DNA of 64,000 bases from DASVFB01 sp963815965 (GTDB taxonomy: Bacteria; Actinomycetota; Thermoleophilia; Gaiellales; Gaiellaceae), in assembly GCA_963815965.1 (NCBI GenBank), contig CAWFIT010000005.1, positions 81,864-145,863 on the forward strand, given 5' to 3'. Shown piece after piece: positions 52,930-63,600 of the stretch; the stretch's first letter is position 1, and the number at the start of each line of letters is the position of its first letter. Below the pieces are notes generated by a model, which worked only from the letters and a program-made list of their open reading frames with translations, was not told the DNA's origin and made no database searches. The translations under genes and the position numbers were made by a program.

Positions 52930-54345
52930 TCAGCCGACCGGCGGACCGAGGGCGAATCGGTCGGCGATCAGGCCGTGACGCAGGCCGCGGTCGCTCACGA
53001 CGAGCGACTCACAACCGAGCTTCTCGAGCACCGTGCGCACGACGCAGCCGCCCGCGAGTATGACCTCGGCACGGTTCGGCTGGAGGCCCACGACGGCACG
53101 GCGCTCGTCGGCCGTGCGTGTTCGGTAGAGCTCGATCTGCCGGTCGACCTCGGCTCGGTCGAGACGAGTGCCGTGGACAACGTCCGGGTCATAGGTCGCG
53201 AGCTCGTGCTCGACGGCGGCGAGATTGGTCAGCGCACCGCCCATCCCGACGAGCGAGTCCGGCGAAGAGCGGTCGTCGAGACAGTCGAGCTCGGCGGCGA
53301 TCCCCTCGAGCGCAGCCGCAAGCGCTTCGTCCGAGACGGTTCCGGCGAGCCCGAAGCGCTCCGTCAGGCGCGCGGCGCCGACGGGCACGCTGAACTGCTC
53401 GTCGACCTCGTCTCCGCGACCGAAGGTGAACTGCGAGCTGCCGCCACCGGTGTCGAAGACGACGAGCGATCCGCGCGCGAGCCGAAGCCCGGACGTCGCT
53501 GCGAGGTAGGCGAGCCGGCCCTCCTCCTCGCCGGGGATGATCTCGACGCGTACGCCGGCGCGAGCCTCGGCAGCGTCGACGAACGCCGCGCCGTTCGCAG
53601 CGGCGCGCAGACCTGCGGTGCCGACCGCCACGATCGCGACTGCGCCGGCACTTCTTGACTCGTCTGCCATCTCGGCGATCGCCTCGATCGTCCGTCGCAT
53701 CGGCTCCTCCTCGAGGCTGCCGCCTGCCTGCAGGCCCTCGCCGAGGCGAGTGACCACGGCACGGTCGGCGACCGTGCTCCACGTGCCGTCGGCGTGCCGG
53801 TCGGCGACGTGCAGCTTGACCGAGTTCGTGCCCACGTCGATCGCCGCATACCGCGTGGTCCCGAAGCCGAGCAGCGTCTTGAGCCCACGAGCCATGCAGA
53901 CGTTCGCGTGCGCGGCGAGACCGAGCGAGCGGACGGTCTCCAGCACGCGAGCGGGATCCTCGAACTCGACCGCGATCGTGCGTGTCGAGCCCTTGTCCGT
54001 GCGCACCTCGCTCAGCTCCGCCATGCAGCCGCCGATGGTGTAACGGGATCGCCGCTTGTGCACCTCGACGGCCAGCAGGGCGTCGTTTGGGCGCACGACC
54101 TCATCGACGAGGTCGTCGAGGCTGTAAACGTCGCGGTCGAGCGGAGGCGCGGCGACCCGCAGTACACCGAGCACGGTGGCGACGTCTGCGGCCGCGATCG
54201 GGAAGGAGCCCTTCATGACCGGCACCCATTGCTCGAGACCGTCGTCGTCGACCTCCTCGAGGTGCTTGACGTCCATGAGCGCGTCGCGGACCTTGACCGA
54301 GGCATCGCTCTCTTGGGCGAGCAGGTACAGCTCATCGCTCTCCAT
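52930..54345 (-). CDS. ppx: Ppx/GppA exopolyphosphatase with an N-terminal extra domain
   Basis: 471 residues as read. The C-terminal ~310 residues are the ASKHA phosphatase: AIDVGTNSVKLHV (phosphate 1), AIVAVGTAGLRAAANG, GEEEGRLAYLA (catalytic Glu), FDTGGGSSQFTFG (phosphate 2), VGMGGALTNLAAVEH and VILAGGCVVRTVLEKLG. The first ~150 residues (VRPNDALLAVEVHKRRSRY, RTIAVEFEDPARVLETVRSLGL) look like a CYTH-type domain. The same frame is open further up with WEWRTFGEDFGAAEDAF before the ATG, so a small indel near 54430 probably hides the true start, perhaps ATG 54442. Degrades polyphosphate or pppGpp. Confidence 0.88.
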   Translation of the reverse strand: MESDELYLLAQESDASVKVRDALMDVKHLEEVDDDGLEQWVPVMKGSFPIAAADVATVLGVLRVAAPPLDRDVYSLDDLVDEVVRPNDALLAVEVHKRRSRYTIGGCMAELSEVRTDKGSTRTIAVEFEDPARVLETVRSLGLAAHANVCMARGLKTLLGFGTTRYAAIDVGTNSVKLHVADRHADGTWSTVADRAVVTRLGEGLQAGGSLEEEPMRRTIEAIAEMADESRSAGAVAIVAVGTAGLRAAANGAAFVDAAEARAGVRVEIIPGEEEGRLAYLAATSGLRLARGSLVVFDTGGGSSQFTFGRGDEVDEQFSVPVGAARLTERFGLAGTVSDEALAAALEGIAAELDCLDDRSSPDSLVGMGGALTNLAAVEHELATYDPDVVHGTRLDRAEVDRQIELYRTRTADERRAVVGLQPNRAEVILAGGCVVRTVLEKLGCESLVVSDRGLRHGLIADRFALGPPVG

Positions 54346-57242
54346 GACGCGCTCCGCCTCGAGGGCGGCGAAGGCGTCCTCGGCCGCGCCGAAGTCCTCG
54401 CCGAACGTCCGCCACTCCCAGCGTGGAACGATCTCGCGTCATCGGACCGCGAGCGTACAGCCAGACGGCAGGGCCGGCGAACAAGAGTCGCGACGGCTCG
54501 GCCGCGATAGGCGCAGCCGGGCGGCGCCTCATGAGCAGTAGCCGCCTGCCTTCGGCCACGGGCAGGATTGCCAGCCCGACGACGATGCAGACGAGCCACT
54601 GGTGGAAGGTGAGGTGGACGGTGCCGAGGATCCTCTGCAGGACTCCGAGCTCGGTGCCGAGCAGGATCGCGGCGAGGGAGCCGCCGGTGCAGAGCATGAA
54701 GGTCCTGTCCTCGAGCACGTCGAGCGAGAACACGGAACGCCACTCGTCGCGCGTGGTGAAGGAGAAAACGACGTTGCTGATCGCGAACGTGGTGAGACCC
54801 ATCGTGCGCGCGACTGCGCTCGAGCCGTAGTGGTCGTCGGCCCAGCCGATCACGCCGAGTGTGGCCCCGCCCAGCACGAGTCCCGCGATCCCGACCCAGA
54901 TGAGGAGCGGCCGCGGCAGGATCGGCTCATCGGAGGGCCGCGGCTTGCGCCGCATCAGCCCCTCGCCGGGGCGGCCGTAGCCGAGGCCGATCGCCTGCAG
55001 CACCTGCGTCGTGAAGTTCACGTACAGCGTCTGCAGGGGCACGAACGGCACACCCCCGACGATGTTGAAGATGCTCGCGCCGAGGAAGGTGACGACGAAG
55101 CCGACCAGCACGCCCATCTGGAAGCGGATGTACTTGGTGAGGTTGTCGTAGAGACCGCGGCCGAGCTCGACCGCCTTGACGATCGTCGCGAAGTTGTCGT
55201 CGGTGAGGATCATCGTCGCGGCCTCCTTCGAGACCTCGGTGCCGGTGATCCCCATGGCGATGCCGATGTCCGCGTTCTTGAGGGCCGGCGCGTCGTTGAC
55301 GCCGTCGCCGGTCATCGCGACGATGTGCCCCTTCCGCTTCAGCGCCTGCACCAGCCGCACCTTGTCCTCCGGCGCGACGCGCGCGATCACACCGACTTCG
55401 TCGATGGCGGCGTCGAGCTCGTCGTCGGACATGGCCTTGAACTCGGCTCCGGTGATCGCCTTGCCGGGGATGCCGAGCTCCTTGGCGATCGCCGCGGCCG
55501 TGACGGCGTGGTCGCCGGTGATCATGCGCACTTGCATTCCGGCCTCGTGAGCAGTCGCGATCGCCGACTTCGCGGTCGGCCGTGGCGGGTCGACGATCCC
55601 TGCGAGCGCGAGCACGGTCAGCCCGTCGAGCAGCGAGAGCAGATCCGCGGACGGGTCGAAGTCGGCCGGGTCGAAGTCCTTGCGGCCCGTCGCCATCACG
55701 CGGAGCCCCTGGCTCGCGAGCCGCTCGTTCTCGTCCATGTACCGCTGCTTGAACGCGTCGTCCACCGGCACGATCGAGAGGTCTTCGGGGTCGGGCCGCG
55801 ATGCAGCCCGCGCCAGCAGCTGGTCCGGCGCGCCTTTCACCAGGGCGCGGACGACGTCCCGGCCGCCCTCGTCGCGCATGCGATGGAACGTCGCCATCAG
55901 CTTGTAGGCGGAGTCGAACGGCAGCTCGGCGACGCGCGGGTAATGCTGCCGCGTCGCGAAGACGTCGATCCCACCTTTCTCCGCGAGGACGACGAGCGCG
56001 CCCTCGGTGGGGTCGCCGATGAGGTCGCCGTCCTTGACGACGGCGTCGGCGCAGAGCGCCATCGGCAGCAGGAACTGCTCCAGCGGCACTTCGGCCTGCC
56101 CGAAGACGTGCATGATCGTGCCCTCCGTCGCGTAGCCGCCGCCGGAGATCGTGTAGCGGCGGCCCGGGATCGTGAGCTCGACGGCCGTCATCTGGTTGAG
56201 CGTCAGCGTGCCGGTCTTGTCGGAATTGACGGCCGACGTCGAGCCGAGCGTCTCGGTCGAGCGGAGCCGCTTCATGATCGCGTTCGCCTTCGCGAGCTGC
56301 TGGGTGCCGTACGAGAGGATGGTCGTGACGACCGCCGGCAGGCCGGTCGGGATCGCGGAGATCGCGAAGGCGATCGCGGCGGTGAAGACGGTGTCGAAGC
56401 TCTCGCCGCGCGACAGGTTGAGAATGATCGACACGGCTACCGCAGCCCCGGAGATGAACAGGATCTGACTCGTTAGCTTCTTGAGCTGGACCGTGAGCGG
56501 CGTCTCGGTCTCTTCCGCGCTCTGGAGCATGTGCGAGATGTGGCCGACCTCGGTCGCCATTCCGGTCGTCGTGACGACGAAGGTGCCCGCGCCGCGGGTC
56601 ACGTTCGTGTTCATGTAGACCATGTCCGTCCGATCGCCCAGCGGCGTGTCGGCCGACTCGACCGACTCGATGCCCTTCGAGACCGGCAGGCTCTCGCCGG
56701 TCAGCGCCGACTCGGCGATCTCGAGCGTCGCCGCCGACAACAGGCGCCCGTCGGCCGGGACCACGTCCCCGGCCTCGATGGAGACGATGTCGCCCGGTAC
56801 GAGCTGCTCGGCCGGGATCTGGGCCAGTTCCCCGTCACGACGGACGCGCGCCTTGACGATCATCATCTTCTGGAGCGCCTCGACCGCCTCCGCGGCCTTG
56901 CCCTCCTGCCGCAGGCCGAGCACCGCGTTGAACAGCGTCAGAAAGAGCAGGACGAGCCCGGTGCCGAGCTCCTTCAGCGGGTACAGGCTGCCGATTCCCG
57001 CCACGAGCAGGACGATCTGCATCGGGTCGCGGTACTGCCGTACGAACGCGCGCCACCGCGGCTCTACCGCTGCCACCGCGAACTTGTTCGGCCCGACAGA
57101 TGCGAGCCGGGAAGCGGCCTCGTCGCCCGACAGGCCGCTCGCCGGATCCACGCCGAGGCGGCCGGTGATCTCGGCGGGCTCGAGCGCGAACCACGAGACC
57201 GCCTCGGTCGCTCTTCGTCGCAGCCTCTTCGGTGGTCGCCAT
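54332..57242 (-). CDS. P2-type cation-transporting P-type ATPase (frame broken at N-terminus)
   Basis: About 970 residues joined; ATG 57242, shift near 57210, then EPAEITGRLGVDPASGLS and SVGPNKF (cation ATPase N-domain). Actuator TGES (ALTGESLPV), phosphorylation site SDKTGTLT, nucleotide site VVRALVKGAPDQL, hinge MTGDGVNDAPALKNADIGIAMG, and C-terminal helices are present. The TM4 motif reads AIPTGLPAVVT; the Glu of PEGLP that binds Ca2+ in Ca2+-ATPases is Thr, so the ion may differ. The last ~40 residues are basic and low in similarity, so the 3' frame is doubtful. One nt after the carbamate kinase stop. Confidence 0.9.
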
Positions 57243-58172
57243 CTAACTGTCTCCGAGTGTGACGGTCGTACCGGCGTCGCCGCGGAGCAAGGCCGGTGTG
57301 TCGGACATGGAACCGATCACGGCCAGGCCGCCCGTCTGCTCGACGAAGGAGCAAGCCGCGCGAACCTTCGGCCCCATCGAACCGGCCGCGAATTCCGTTC
57401 CGGCGAGTGCCGAGGGGCTGGCGCGGCGGATCGCACGCTGCTTCGGCGTCCCCCAATCGGCATACACGGCGTCGACGTCGGTCACGATCACAAGTGTGTC
57501 AGCGTGAAGGTCCTTTGCGAGCAGCGCACTCGCGAGATCCTTGTCGATTACGGCCTCGACGCCGACGAGTCGCATGCCGGCGACGGCCGGCTCGTCCGTG
57601 TACATGACCGGAATGCCGCCGCCGCCGGCGCAGATGACGACGCACCCGTGCTCGAGCATCCACTCGACGGGCTCGATCCCGAAGATCCGCTTGGGCAGCG
57701 GCGAAGGAACGACGCGGCGGAAGCTGTCGCCGTCAGGCTTGAAGACCCAGCCCTTCTGCTCCGCGAACCTGGCTGACTCCTCTTCGGTGTAGATCGGGCC
57801 GATCGGCTTCGTCGGATTCCCGAACGCAGGGTCATCGCGATCGACCTCGATCAGGGTCAGCAGGGAGGCCAGGGGTTTCTCGAAGGGCAGCTCGTTTCCC
57901 AGCTCCTGCTGGATCACGTAGCCGATCATGCCCTCCGTCTGGGCGCCGAGCAGGTCGAGCGGGTACGGCTCCACAGCTTCGTAGGCAGAGCCCTGCAACG
58001 CGAGCAGGCCGACCTGAGGCCCGTTGCCGTGCGAGATCACGAGCTCGTGCTCGAGCGCGACCGGCGCCAGCGCCTTGCAAGCGACGCGCACGTTGGCACG
58101 CTGGTTCTCGGCAGTCAGGGGCTCACCGCGCTGGAGTAGCGCGTTCCCGCCGAGCGCGACGACGACGCGCAT
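57243..58172 (-). CDS. arcC: Carbamate kinase
   Basis: 309 residues, the usual ArcC length. RVVVALGGNALLQRG, LVISHGNGPQVGLLALQ, VVICAGGGGIPV, DKDLASALLA, LVIVTDVDAVYADWG and EFAAGSMGPKVRAA are the amino-acid-kinase motifs in order. It makes ATP and carbamate (then NH3 and CO2) from carbamoyl phosphate and ADP. It lies 2 nt after the ornithine carbamoyltransferase stop and directly before the P-type ATPase, which suggests arginine or citrulline breakdown. Confidence 0.95.
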   Translation of the reverse strand: MRVVVALGGNALLQRGEPLTAENQRANVRVACKALAPVALEHELVISHGNGPQVGLLALQGSAYEAVEPYPLDLLGAQTEGMIGYVIQQELGNELPFEKPLASLLTLIEVDRDDPAFGNPTKPIGPIYTEEESARFAEQKGWVFKPDGDSFRRVVPSPLPKRIFGIEPVEWMLEHGCVVICAGGGGIPVMYTDEPAVAGMRLVGVEAVIDKDLASALLAKDLHADTLVIVTDVDAVYADWGTPKQRAIRRASPSALAGTEFAAGSMGPKVRAACSFVEQTGGLAVIGSMSDTPALLRGDAGTTVTLGDS

Positions 58173-58174
58173 TC

Positions 58175-59174
58175 TCAGCTTCCGAGCGTGGCGACCATCA
58201 CGGCTTTGATCGTGTGCAACCTGTTCTCGGCCTCGTCGAAGACCAGGGACGCGGGCGACTCGAAGACGTCCTCGGTCACCTCGAGCGAGTCCATCCCGAA
58301 CTTCTCGAAGATCTCCTTGCCGACCTCCGTCTCCGTGTTGTGGAAGGCGGGCAGGCAGTGCATGAACTTCACGTCCGGGTTGCCGGTCTTCGCCATCGTC
58401 TCCGCGTTGACCTGGTAGGGCTTGAGCAGCTCGATCCGCTCCGCCCAGACCTCGTCCGCCTCGCCCATCGAGACCCAGACGTCGGTGAGGAGCACGTCGC
58501 AGCCCTCGACGGCCTCGGCGACGTCGTCGGTGATCGTGATGTTCGCGCCGGTCTCGCCCGCGATCGAGTTCGCGAGCTCGACGATGTCCTCCCGCGGCCA
58601 GAGCGACTTCGGGCTCGCGATGCGGACGTCCATCCCGAGCTTGGCTCCGCCGACGAGGTAGGAGTTCGCCATGTTGAAGCGGGCATCGCCGAGGTAGCAG
58701 AACGCAACCTCGTTCAGCGGCTTTCCCAGGTGCTCGCGGAAGGTGAGGAAATCGGCCAGGATCTGGGTCGGGTGCCACTCGTCGGTGAGCCCGTTGTAGA
58801 CGGGAACGCCGGACCAGCGCGCGAGCTCCTCGGCCGTTTCCTGGGCAAAGCCCGCGGTACTCGATCGCGTCGTACATGCGGCCGAGCACGCGGGCGGTGT
58901 CCTTCGCCGACTCCTTGTGGCCCATGTGCGAGCCGGAGGGGCCGATGAAGGTGACGTGGGCTCCCTGATCGAAGGCGGCGACCTCGAACGCGCAGCGTGT
59001 GCGCGTCGAGTCCTTCTCGAAGATCAGCGCGATCTTCTTGCCGACGAGCTTCTGTTCCTCGCGCCCTTCGCGCTTCGCCGCTTTCAGCTCTGCCGCCAGC
59101 TCGACTAGATAGGTGATCTCTTCCGGCGACAAGTCGGCAAGCGTCAGCAGGTGCCGGCCGCGCATGTCGATCAT
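58175..59174 (-). CDS. argF: Ornithine carbamoyltransferase (frame broken once)
   Basis: About 333 residues joined over a shift at ~58855. N-terminus RGRHLLTLADLSPEEITYLVELA, carbamoyl phosphate loop KDSTRTRCAFEVAA, HMGHKESAKDTARVLGRMYDA; then HPTQ (WHPTQILADFLTF), the domain linker FNMANSYLVGGAKLGMD, and the ornithine/Cys motif MHCLPAFHNTETEVG. Because carbamate kinase is coupled 3', it likely acts catabolically (ArcB: citrulline + Pi to ornithine + carbamoyl phosphate). No arginine deiminase gene is seen in the window. Confidence 0.9.
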
Positions 59175-59188
59175 CGCGATCTACGCCG

Positions 59189-59791
59189 TCAACTATGTGA
59201 CCTCCACGCAGTCGGGGCTACGCGAACTGTTGGCCGGACGCTCTTGAGCTTGAAGGCGAGGATCAGCTCTGTGAACCCGCGGGCGAGCGCGACGATGCCG
59301 ACGTAGGCGACGAGAAGGATCGCCTTCTCTCTGAAGTTCCCGGCGACCCAAAACGCGAGCATGATCTCGAGGATGCCAAGCACGAGCTGGACCCACCAGA
59401 GCTCGAACTGAGACCTGGCCACGAAAGCGACCATGAGGTCGAAGATCCCCTTGAACAAGAGGAAGAAGCCCATCAGCCCCGCGATCGTCGCGAACGCGTT
59501 GTGCGGATGCACGAGCGCCCAGATCCCGGCGATGGCGAAAATCGCGCCCAGGATCCCATGCCCGATCTTCCAGCCGGTGGTCGAAACCGTGATCGCGATA
59601 AATTCGTTCATTGCGGCAAACAACGCCACGGCCCCGAACAGGAACGAGATCGCGTAGACGGTCGTGAAGTTCCACTGGAAGACGAGGAGCGCGAAGACAA
59701 GCCACCCGATTCCGGTCAACAGGAAGATCCACCAGCGATCGGCGGCGTCTTCGACGACCTCGCGCTCATCGAACATCGTGTACGTCGTCAT
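59189..59791 (-). CDS. DUF308/HdeD-like membrane protein
   Basis: 200 residues with about six membrane helices: WWIFLLTGIGWLVFALLVFQW, TVYAISFLFGAVALFAAMNEFIA, HGILGAIFAIAGIWALVHP, FATIAGLMGFFLLFKGIFDLMVAFVAR, WWVQLVLGILEIMLAFWVAG and ILLVAYVGIVALARGFTELILAF. That is the tandem DUF308 layout of HdeD-type acid-resistance membrane proteins. ATG 59791. It lies 14 bp upstream of the carbamoyltransferase gene on the same strand. Confidence 0.87.
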   Translation of the reverse strand: MTTYTMFDEREVVEDAADRWWIFLLTGIGWLVFALLVFQWNFTTVYAISFLFGAVALFAAMNEFIAITVSTTGWKIGHGILGAIFAIAGIWALVHPHNAFATIAGLMGFFLLFKGIFDLMVAFVARSQFELWWVQLVLGILEIMLAFWVAGNFREKAILLVAYVGIVALARGFTELILAFKLKSVRPTVRVAPTAWRSHS

Positions 59792-59917
59792 TGTTCCTCC
59801 TCTGAAATGACCGGCTCCGTCGCCGTGGCATGGGGCGCCTTGCGAATTGGCGACGATCCTAAAGAATCCTCCGGAAGCCGACGCGCGGACGAGGGCTGAT
59901 CACGTGCTTGAAGTTGG

Positions 59918-60577
59918 TCATGGGTTTTGCACTAGCAATTGCGCGCCGCCGAAAACGGCGAGCGAGATCCCTATGCCGAGCAGCGATCCGCCGATGACGT
60001 CGGAGAACCAGTGCACCTGGAGATAGGTACGGCTCCACGCCATCCCGACAATTCCCAGTCCGGCCGCCGTCCACCACACGCGGCGGCGAGATCCTGGGCG
60101 CGTGAAGAGCAGGACGAGCGCGATGCAGGTCGCGCCCGCGTACGCGGCGTGACCTGAGGGGAACGAGGAGCCGACCGGATGGACGAGACCCTCGGGCGGA
60201 CGCGCACGACCGACCAGGATCTTGAGCACGGTCGAGCTCAGCGACGTCAGGGCCTCGGCGACGGCGAATGCGACAAGCGCGAGCCAGCGCCGCCCGATGA
60301 GCAGGACGATCCCGACGGCCGCAAGCGACAGCACCCAGCCGAGGCCGCGCCCGAGCGCGTTGAACACGAGTGCAACGTTTGTCAAGAACGGCGTGCGGAT
60401 GTCCTGCATCGCCTCCGCCCAGCGCCGGTCAATCCCCAGCGGCTCCGCCGGCACGACCACCGCCATGAGCACAACTACGCCGAGCAGCCCACTTCCAAGC
60501 GAGAGCCCGCGCGCGGGTCGCGACAGGAACCGCTCCTCAACGCTCCTTAGCCACGCCATCGAACGAGTGTCTCGCAA
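59918..60577 (-). CDS. PAP2-family phosphatase (lipid phosphate phosphatase type)
   Basis: 219 residues with about six membrane helices. All three PAP2 motifs are present: KILVGRARP (KxxxxxxRP), SSFPSGHAAYA (PSGH) and SRTYLQVHWFSDVIGG (SRxxxxxHxxxD). Likely dephosphorylates undecaprenyl-PP, phosphatidate or a related lipid phosphate at the outer face. Single gene by spacing. Confidence 0.93.
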   Translation of the reverse strand: MRDTRSMAWLRSVEERFLSRPARGLSLGSGLLGVVVLMAVVVPAEPLGIDRRWAEAMQDIRTPFLTNVALVFNALGRGLGWVLSLAAVGIVLLIGRRWLALVAFAVAEALTSLSSTVLKILVGRARPPEGLVHPVGSSFPSGHAAYAGATCIALVLLFTRPGSRRRVWWTAAGLGIVGMAWSRTYLQVHWFSDVIGGSLLGIGISLAVFGGAQLLVQNP

Positions 60578-60651
60578 CGGTCGCTCGCGCTCCCGACACC
60601 TATTGCCGCCGAATCGCCGTCACCGGCTGTCAGCGGGCCGGGTGCGGAGGG

Positions 60652-63600
60652 TTAGTTTCCGACCGGTGTTGTCATGTCGGTTTGGATCTGGGCCGCGGTG
60701 AGGGCGGTGTTGTAGACGCGGACGTCGTCGATCAGGCCGCTGAAGTACTGGCCGTAGATCGCGTCGCCGCCGATCGAGAGCGGGTTGGTCGAGCTGGCGA
60801 TCGCGCCAGTGGCGGCCAGGCTGGAGACCTGGATGCCGTTCACGTACAGGCGGATCGTCGCCCTGTCATAGGTGACCGCCAGATGCGTCCAGGTGTTCAA
60901 CGGCAGCGCCGAGGTGCCGTAGACGTGACCGAAGGTGCCGCCCCCGCCCGGCCTGCCGCCCGTGTCGGAGGTGCCCTCCAGGTAGTAGTTGTCGTCGCCC
61001 TTGTAGATCACGTCCCGCCAGACCGCAGTCGCCGTCGCCGGGTTAACCCACGCCTCCAACGTCATCGCGCTACCCAAGCTGCAACGACGCCGAATCAGGA
61101 ACCGTCACCCGCGCGCTCGTGCCGTTGAAGCTGAGCGCCTTGCCGTACTTCCCAGCCGCCGCCCAGGTCGTGTTCACCACCGTGCCGTCGTTGCCGTTCC
61201 CCGACCCATCCGCAACCGTCGACCCCGACCCCTCATCAAACGCATACGCGGCCACCGGCGTCGGCCCGCTAGGCACCGGAGTCGTCGCGGTGGCGGCGTT
61301 GGAGTAGGGGCCAAGGTTGGGGACGGCGTCGTTCGCGCGCACGCGGTAGCTGTAGCTGGTGCCGGCGGCGGCGCTGGTGTCGCTGTAGCTGGTGGTCGCG
61401 CTGGTCGTCGCCGATCTCGGCGAAGCTGGTGCAGCCGGCGCCCTGGCAGCGCTCGATGTGGTAGCCGGTGACGGCGACGTTGTCGGTGGCCGCGCCCCAG
61501 CTGAGATCGACGCGGCTGCTGCTGACCGCGGTCGCGGTCAACGTGCCCGGCGCCGACGGCGGCGTCGTGTCGGGGCTGGGGGTTGTCGCGGTGGCGGTGT
61601 TGGAGTAGGGGCCGAGGTTGCGGGACGGCGTCGTTCGCGCGGACGCGGTAGCTGTAGCTGGTGCCGGCGGCGGCGCTGGTGTCGCTGTAGCTGGTGGCGG
61701 CGGTCGTCGCCGATCTCGGCGAAGCTGGTGCAGCCGGCGCCCTGGCAGCGCTCGATGTGGTAGCCGGTGACGGCGACGTTGTCGGTCGCCGCGCCCCAGC
61801 TGAGATCGACGCGGCTGCTGCTGATCGCGTTCGCGGTCAGCGTGCCCGGCGCCGACGGCGGCGTCGTGTCGGGGCTGGGGGTTGTCGCGGTGGCGGTGTT
61901 GGAGTAGGGGCCGAGGTTGGGGACGGCGTCGTTCGCGCGGACGCGGTAGCTGTAGCTGGTGCCGGCGGCGGCGCTGGTGTCGCTGTAGCTGGTGGTGCGC
62001 GGTGGTCGCGATCTCGGCGAAGCTGGTGCAGCCGGCGCCCTGGCAGCGCTCGACGTGGTAGCCGGTGACAGCGACGTTGTCGGTGGCTGCGCCCCAGCTG
62101 AGATCGACGCGGCTACTGCCGACCGCGTTCGCGGTCAGCGTGCCCGGCGCCGACGGCGGCGTCGTGTCGGGAGCCGGCGGTGCGACCGGGGTTGTCATGT
62201 CGGTTTGGATCTGGGCCGGGGTGAGGGCGGTGTTGTAGACGCGGACGTCGTCGATCAGGCCGCTGAAGTACTGGCCGTAGATCGCGTCGCCGCCGATCGA
62301 GAGCGGGTTGGTCGAGGTGGCGATCGCGCCGGTGGCGGCCAGGCTGGAGACCTGGGTGCCGTTCACGTACAGGCGGATCGTCGTCCTGTCGTAGGTGACC
62401 GCCAGATGCGTCCAGGTGTTCAGCGGCAGCGCCGAGGTGCCGTAGACGCTGACCGAAGGTGCCGCCCGCCGCCCGGCCTGCCGCCCGTGTCGGGGTGCCC
62501 TCCAGGTAGTAGTTGTCGTCGCCCTTGTAGATCACGTCCCGCCACGCAGCAGTCGTCGTCGCCGGGTTAACCCACGCCTCCAACGTCATCGCGCTACCCA
62601 AGCTGCAACGAGGCCGAATCGGGCACCGTCACCCGCGCGCTCGTGCCGTTGAAGCTGAGCGCCTTGCCGTACTTCCCAGCCGCCGCCCAGGTCGTGTTCG
62701 CCACCGTGCCGTCGTTGCCGTTCCCCGACCCATCCGCAACCGTCGACCCCGACCCCTCATCAAACGCATACGCGGCCACCGGCGTCGGCCCGCTGGGCAC
62801 CGGGGTCGTCGCGGTGGCGGTGTTGGAGTAGGGGCCGAGGTTGGGGACGGCGTCGTTGGCGCGGACGCGGTAGCCGTAGCTGGTGCCGGCGGCGGCGCTG
62901 GTGTCGCTGTAGCTGGTGGCTGGCGGTGGTCGCCGATCTCGGCGAAGCTGGTGCAGCCGGCGCCCTGGCAGCGCTCGACGTGGTAGCCGGTGACAGCGAC
63001 ATTGTCGGTCGCCGCGCCCCAGCTGAGATCGACGCGGCTACTGCTGATCGCGTTCGCGGTCAGCGTGCCCGGCGCCGACGGCGGCGTCGTGTCGGGGCTG
63101 GGGGTTGTCGCGGTGGCGGCGTTGGAGTAGGGGCCGAGGTTGGGGACGGCGTCGTTGGCGCGGACGCGGTAGCCGTAGCTGGTGCCGGCGGCGGCGCTGG
63201 TGTCGCTGTAGCTGGTGGTCGGCGGTGGTCGCGATCTCGGCGAAGCTGGTGCAGCCGGCGCCCTGGCAGCGCTCGACGTGGTAGCCGGTGACAGCAACAT
63301 TGTCGGTCGCTGCGCCCCAGCTGAGATCGACGCGGCTACTGCTGATCGCGTTCGCGGTCAGCGTGCCCGGCGCCGACGGCGGCGTCGTGTCGGGAGCCGG
63401 CGGTGCGACCGGGGTTGTCATGTCGGTTTGGATCTGGGCCGGCGGTGAGGGCGGTGTTGTAGACGCGGACGTCGTCGATCAGGCCGCTGAAGTACTGGCC
63501 GTAGATCGCGTCGCTGCCGATCGAGAGCGGGTTGGTCGAGGTGGCGATCGCGCCGGTGGCGGCCAGGCTGGAGACCTGGGTGCCGTTCACATACAGGCGG

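Noticed and set aside
51760..52930. Long antisense frames over the coiled-coil region rich in Arg, Ser, Ala and Leu
   Set aside because: They are mirror effects of the repetitive GAG/CGC coding on the + strand and show no domain.
57243..59174. Ornithine carbamoyltransferase-carbamate kinase fusion
   Set aside because: The shared frame arises from a break in the carbamoyltransferase; between the two parts the sequence is nonsense, while the correct frame ends at 58175 just before the kinase ATG.
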